Source: Dipteris shenzhenensis (lineage: Eukaryota > Polypodiophyta > Polypodiopsida > Gleicheniales). Taken from it: a stretch of DNA of 64,000 nt. Under the pieces are notes generated by a model. It saw nothing but the letters and a program-made list of their open reading frames with translations. It did not search any database and was not told where the DNA came from. Shown here one piece after another: positions 59,438 through 64,000 of the stretch. The position numbers were made by a program, and so were the translations under genes. The stretch is from NCBI GenBank assembly GCA_047967505.1, contig CM106538.1; one strand, 5' to 3'. Every line of letters begins with the position of its first letter. The stretch's first letter is position 1.

Positions 59438-61297
59438 TGCACATCCAATCAATTATAATGTACAATTTGTATTTAGATCTTAAAATGCTCAATTTAATTA
59501 TTTGCCATATGTGTAAAAGACAACAGAATGCGTTATGATCTCAAGATAGAGCATTGGGTTTTGGAAAAAATGACCAATTGTCATGTTAAAACTCATTTTA
59601 CTGACATGCTTTTTCATTTTACTTTAAGATGCACAATAAAGGCCTATCAAGTGAAGAAGTTGGAGAGCTTTATCTTTGATCCATTGGATCATGAGTATGA
59701 TTGTTCCATTTACAAATTATACTAATTATATGGTTCTTTAAGGTTTTGTAGCATAATCACCTATAACCTTTAAAGACGTGGTACCAATTATATTTTCATA
59801 AAGTGCAATAATGGGGCTTTAGTATCAACATCAAGTGTCCCCACTTTAACTCTTCGTAATAAGCGAGTGTCAAATTATAGTGTAGATTCAAGGCATCATT
59901 TGATTGGAACATGAAACACCTTTGGACACTCTATGAAAATAATGCGCACTCTTTGATAGCCTTAAATGCTTGTTTTTAGGTGGTACTTTTGATGTGAGAA
60001 ATAATAAAAAACAAGAATCATTACTTTGAAATCTTACAATCTTATTTAGCTCACTGACTATATAGGAAAATCATGCTCATAATTGATCATGTCTTCATAT
60101 GCCATTTACTTTCTCCTCCTCCTTGCCTTGTGATGTTTTCTAGACTAACATTTGTTTTGTTCCACAACATATGAGGTATCCATGAGTATTCCCTGAGTAT
60201 TCTAAGAAGTGTATTATCTTCCTCGAGAAGCAATTGTGCTAGAAGGAGATGATCATTTGAAAAATATCCTAGGAAAGGTATTCTTACATTTTTTAAAACA
60301 TGGGGGTGAGAAAATGTAAACGTTATCTTTTCCATGCAAAAAAAATTGTATGTTGGGGGAGTATTTGGTAAAGATAATTGAGGGTTTGTGAAGGCTTTAT
60401 GAGGTTATCCCCAAAAAAAAAGCAATGTAAATGGGCCAAAACGAGCTTAGATGTAGCTAATTATAGACCCTTGTAGAATCATTTTTAGGGGCATGCCATG
60501 ATAGGGATGGGCAACAATGGCCAGGTAGATAGGTGTGCTCTCAAGGTTGTAACATTACTCGTGAGTTCTCACTTGTGGCTGATGTATGTAAAAGTTCTTA
60601 GTAAATAGATCCACTGAGATAATTGAGAAATATATTCTTAGCATCAAGAGGATACGTATTTCAATTGTTGATTTCCTCCAAGGAAATTAAAATTTTGATA
60701 GTGTGGCATAAGGTTCTTCATATTCTTCTCTCCATTGTAGTTAGAAAAACCTTTTTGCTTCTTATGTAGCATTATACCTTTCAGATGGTCCATCTAGATT
60801 GTGATTGAGCTTGTAAATGAGTTGTATATGCATATTTTTCACACAATTACTAAGTATTGTTTTTGTATAAAACATCCATCTGTTTGAGATCTCTTCATTC
60901 ACTGCTTTCTACCATTTCAAGCTTCTAAACTACATCTTCAAAATTGATTGGCTCATAGTGTGCTTACATGGTTGTTGTCATCGAAGTAAAACTTTCTGTT
61001 TCAACTTGAACTACTTTTGTTGTCCATCACTTATTTCTTATTTAGGAAGAATAATAATCTCATGTGTTGATGCTATTTCCATTTTGTATCTTCATAAAAA
61101 ATTGCATCTATTGACATAGTAAGCTTCATATTAACTGGATCGAATAATATGTAAGATTTTTTTTTGTTCCTTCTAACCAGACATTACACATCTCCTTGGT
61201 TTCCTATTTAATTCCAATCTATGGATTGGACCCTACGAAAACTTCATATGGTATCATACCTTGCACCATTGTTAAAGAGATAATTTGATGTATTATT
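58401..61297. other. AT-rich region without a recognised gene
   Basis: Only short open frames without motifs. It contains the GA microsatellite at 59399-59436. Confidence 0.45.
59399..59436. repeat. (GA)n microsatellite
   Basis: About 18 uninterrupted GA units. Confidence 0.95.
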
Positions 61298-61581
61298 TGT
61301 TAGAACTTGGAAAATGTGCAATTGTGTGATGCATGAGGTGCAAAAAGGGAGAGGATATAATCTCGTCTAGAGATGATACGTGGTAAATGTAAAAGGGACA
61401 TAATCCCACATACAAAGTGGATGCCCAAACACCAAGGTATATAAGCCTGGAAGGAGAGAACCTCCAACACCCTAGATCCATTTTAAGGGGAGAGTTCCTT
61501 GGAGTGGCTAGGTGGCCGAGGGTTCGACACCCTCAATACACAGTTCCACCAATCTGATTGCCATAGGGCAAATTCTTGACA
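61298..61581 (+). repeat. LTR of another retrotransposon (TG...CA, 284 bp)
   Basis: It begins TGTTAGAACTTGG and ends ...CTTGACA, directly against a primer-binding site. A TATA box (TATATAAG) lies at about 61438-61445. It holds GGGTTCGACACCC (61520-61532), which fits the tRNA T-arm / Pol III B-box consensus. No second LTR is visible in the window. Confidence 0.75.
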
Positions 61582-61593
61582 TGGTATCAGAGC
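61582..61593 (+). other. Primer-binding site (initiator Met tRNA)
   Basis: TGGTATCAGAGC immediately after the LTR end at 61581. Confidence 0.9.
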
Positions 61594-62190
61594 TCTAGGG
61601 TCCTTTGATTTCCCATGAGTAGAGGTGTAAATGGAAGCATTATGCCATGTGATAGCAGGTATGATCAAGAGAGTATTTCCAAGAAAGGCACAAATTGATC
61701 TCGATGTGACAGGTTGGCAAAGTCTAGGACCAAAAGAGTTTGAGCAAGCACGATAAATTGATGTTGCAATTTAGCACAAAATCTAGATCCTCCGATGGTA
61801 CACTGACCAACTGCATATGAGTAGCCAATCAAAAAGGAGCTACAAAAAGCTTGGACCAAAAAAGACTACGACAAGAGACTATAAGCTACAAGACAGAGAC
61901 TATAGGCTACAAGAAGCAATTCAATCACCGATAAGGCAGCATGGACATCATTGAAAATTTAGGTGCAACATTTGCAACAAGACCAAGAACTAATTGGGAA
62001 AAGTGAGGCAAGTATGCTGACCAAGAAGGAGACTACAATAGATCCAGTAGTGTGGGACCCAAAACAGTGGGCTGACTAAGCTAGTTGAACTAACCTGAGG
62101 AATAATCCATGAAGAATGTAGCTCCATTAGTGTGGGACCTGAAACGAGCTGATAGAGCCAACTAAATTGACTTGAGGAGTAGTCCTCAAA
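61594..62190 (+). other. Leader or internal remnant of the retrotransposon
   Basis: No coding motif is seen. It is cut off by the copia-derived segment that starts at about 62200. Confidence 0.45.
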
Positions 62191-62199
62191 GCATGGAGA

Positions 62200-62990
62200 G
62201 CAAACTTCCTTATGCATCAGCGGTTAGAAGTCTTATGTATGCTATGATAGCTACTAGACTAGACATTGCATTTGCAGGGGGAGCTGTTAAGTGCCTTATG
62301 TATGCTATGATAGCTACTAGACCAGACATTGCATTTGCAGTGGGAGTTGTTAGCAGGAGGTATATGGCTAATCCAAGAAAGAGGCATTGGGAGGCAGTTA
62401 AGTGCATCATGAGGTACATGAAGGGTACCAAGGAGATGTGTATCTGCTTTGGCAGAGGAGAGATGCATGTACTTGGGTACACAAATTCAGACTATGCAGG
62501 GCATGTGGATAGCAGGAGATCCACTTCTGGTTATGTATTCACCTTTGCAGGTAGTGCAGTGTAATGGATGTCTTGCACACATAAGTGTGTTTCTTTGTCT
62601 ACCACAGAGGCTGAGTATGTTGCAGCCACAGAGGGTTGCAAGGAGGCTATATGGCTTGATTAGCTTACTAGTGGGAGATTTGGGGATTCATATAGGTGTA
62701 GCAACATTGCATAGTGATTCCATGAGTGCTATTCAACTAGCACAGAATCCATATCTCATCATGCAAAGACCAAACACATTGAGGTTGGGTACCATTTCAT
62801 CAGGAAGGCACTTGAGGACAAGCGCATAGAGCTTGTCAAGGTTCATATAGATGATAACCCTTTAGTTATGCTGATGAAGAGTCTATGTAGTTAGCGGGGT
62901 TTGAGTATCATCGTGTATTGATGGGCATTGGATAGTATCGTCATGTATTGATGGGCATTGGATAGTATGTCCACTGGTTGTTCCCCCCCC
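62200..62990 (+). pseudogene. Copia RT/RNase H end, copy B
   Basis: Motifs as in the element at 34963-35640: PYASAVRSLMYAMIATR, RHWEAVKCIMRYMKGTKE, STSGYVFTFAG, then AKTKHIEVGYHFIRKALEDK after a frame change. A 63-bp tandem duplication (units near 62232 and 62295) repeats LMYAMIATR-DIAFA. Broken by stops and shifts. Confidence 0.85.
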
Positions 62991-63930
62991 TTAAAGGCAC
63001 ATTGGCCTTTAAGTGGGAGGTTTTGGGGGTTAGAGGCCACTGTACCTTAACCCTGACTATGTACAATACTCAAACACATATATATATGGATGACATAGAA
63101 GATTAGGCTATTCTGCACCCACGAAAAGTTGTGTGGCTCTCTCTTCTGGCTCTCCCTTTCTCTCACCCTCTTCTGTTCCACTTCCATTGTTGAGATCTCT
63201 CATGAGAGTCTTGTGTATCAACCCCATCAGATCAACCCCATTATGCGATGCAAGATGAGCAGTACATTCCAGTGCATCAAATGGCTCTTGCAATGCAGTG
63301 GGCTAGCTTGCCAAGGTTCGCATTGCACTAGTGAGTGTCCCTACAAAACCACTGCTAACCAGGCCATAGCCTGCTACAAATGTCAAGGGACTCACTTGTT
63401 GAGGGATTGCCCATACAAGGATGATCTCAACTCATACCGGGGCTGATGCCAACCAATTCAAATACTCCATTGTGTTTAGGATGTGGAGTGAATCGTCTCT
63501 ATAAGAATTGCCTTATGAGAAGGGCACCTAGGCTGGTTCCCAACCCAAAAGCTAGTATGAACTTATTAAGTATCGAAAGGGGGAAGGTATCTTCAGTGTC
63601 ACTGAATGTGATTATGAGGGGCCAAGCCAAAGCCATGAGTAAGGAGCTCCGTAAGTAGGCCAATAGGGAAGGATGGCCATGCCCCAATCTAAGGGCAAGG
63701 GTCGAGCGAATGCAATTAAAGTGGGGGATGGTTCTGACAGAGTCATTATCCAAAGTGGCTCGAATGAAGAGACTACAACAGTCTCCACCTCAACATCCTC
63801 ATTACTTGGTCGATCAAATAGGGAACCTACCACACCATGGCTTGAGGTAAGTGCTAAGGCGAGTGAGACATAGCCATGTAGATGGGATGCAAGCCCATTG
63901 GGTCAAAATGAATACCCCGACCCGGCCATC
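62495..63930 (+). mobile_element. Composite copia/gag segment, copy B
   Basis: It contains the copia RNase H end, LTR (about 62990-63190) and a gag-like piece with a CCHC knuckle (CYKCQGTHLLRDC near 63380) joined exactly as in copy A at 41249-42805, but on the opposite strand and about 21 kb away. Downstream of the shared part (after about 63930) the two copies diverge. Confidence 0.85.
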
Positions 63931-64000
63931 GAGAAGCAATGCTTGATTGAGGCACAATGGTTACTCTAGGATTGCCAAGAGGGATTCAAGCGATAGCTTA

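Noticed and set aside
61500-61540. A tRNA gene
   Set aside because: Only the T-arm-like box is convincing; there is no room for anticodon and acceptor stems, and it lies inside an LTR.
1-64000. An organellar origin, suggested by stops that U-to-C editing could repair
   Set aside because: Spliceosomal introns, LTR retrotransposons, hAT and LINE elements and telomere-type repeats all indicate nuclear DNA.

Overview
The window is nuclear DNA from a land plant. Evidence: canonical GT-AG multi-exon genes, degenerate interstitial CCCTAAA arrays of the plant telomere type, initiator-tRNA primer-binding sites (TGGTATCAGAGC) of plant LTR retrotransposons, and decayed Ty3/gypsy, Ty1/copia, LINE and hAT copies. 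One intact gene encodes a protein with repeated TFRP motifs, coiled-coil-like stretches and an EF-hand-like segment, a style I associate with cilium-related or protist proteins. This hints at a plant with motile sperm (fern, lycophyte, cycad or Ginkgo), but that is inference; the species is not identifiable by eye. Two genes look intact. (1) 1554-17243 (+): a 15-exon gene whose exons join in consistent phase into a 796-codon reading frame, with a 25-nt microexon and one 9.3-kb intron holding a Ty3/gypsy element. (2) 57045-57890 (-): a 3-exon RING-H2 protein of 224 codons. Everything else that codes is broken. Layout: 1-1553 repeat and flank; 1554-17243 gene 1 (gypsy element about 5.78-13.3 kb in intron 8); 18.87-19.37 kb an inverted partner of the window start; 22.3-24.4 kb gypsy integrase and probable 3' LTR; 25.5-26.4 kb a degenerate coiled-coil/RING-H2 reading frame facing a decayed hAT transposase (27.19-29.67 kb); 30.1-30.26 kb a 61-bp-arm hairpin; 30.84-35.87 kb a copia element with a deleted RT core; 39.5-41.0 kb gypsy RT (-); 41.3-42.8 kb and 62.5-63.9 kb inverted copies of one composite copia/gag segment; 45.0-46.1 kb telomere-like repeats and a palindrome-rich fold-back unit; 46.2-50.1 kb a DUF7869-like, possibly transposase-related frame with stops but almost no frameshifts; 52.1-55.3 kb a LINE (-); 61.3 kb the LTR of another retrotransposon. 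The most notable signals: an array of about ten near-perfect palindromes in the gypsy 5' LTR, many carrying inverted TTGAC (W-box) cores and two carrying C(TTCG)G loops; a doubled zinc-knuckle/protease module in the same element; the predominance of TAG stops at apparent glutamine positions across unrelated elements while long frames stay in register; the telomere-flanked fold-back unit; and the DUF7869-like locus with its 16-residue coding minisatellite. Transposon and gene assignments are by motif recognition; no database search was run.
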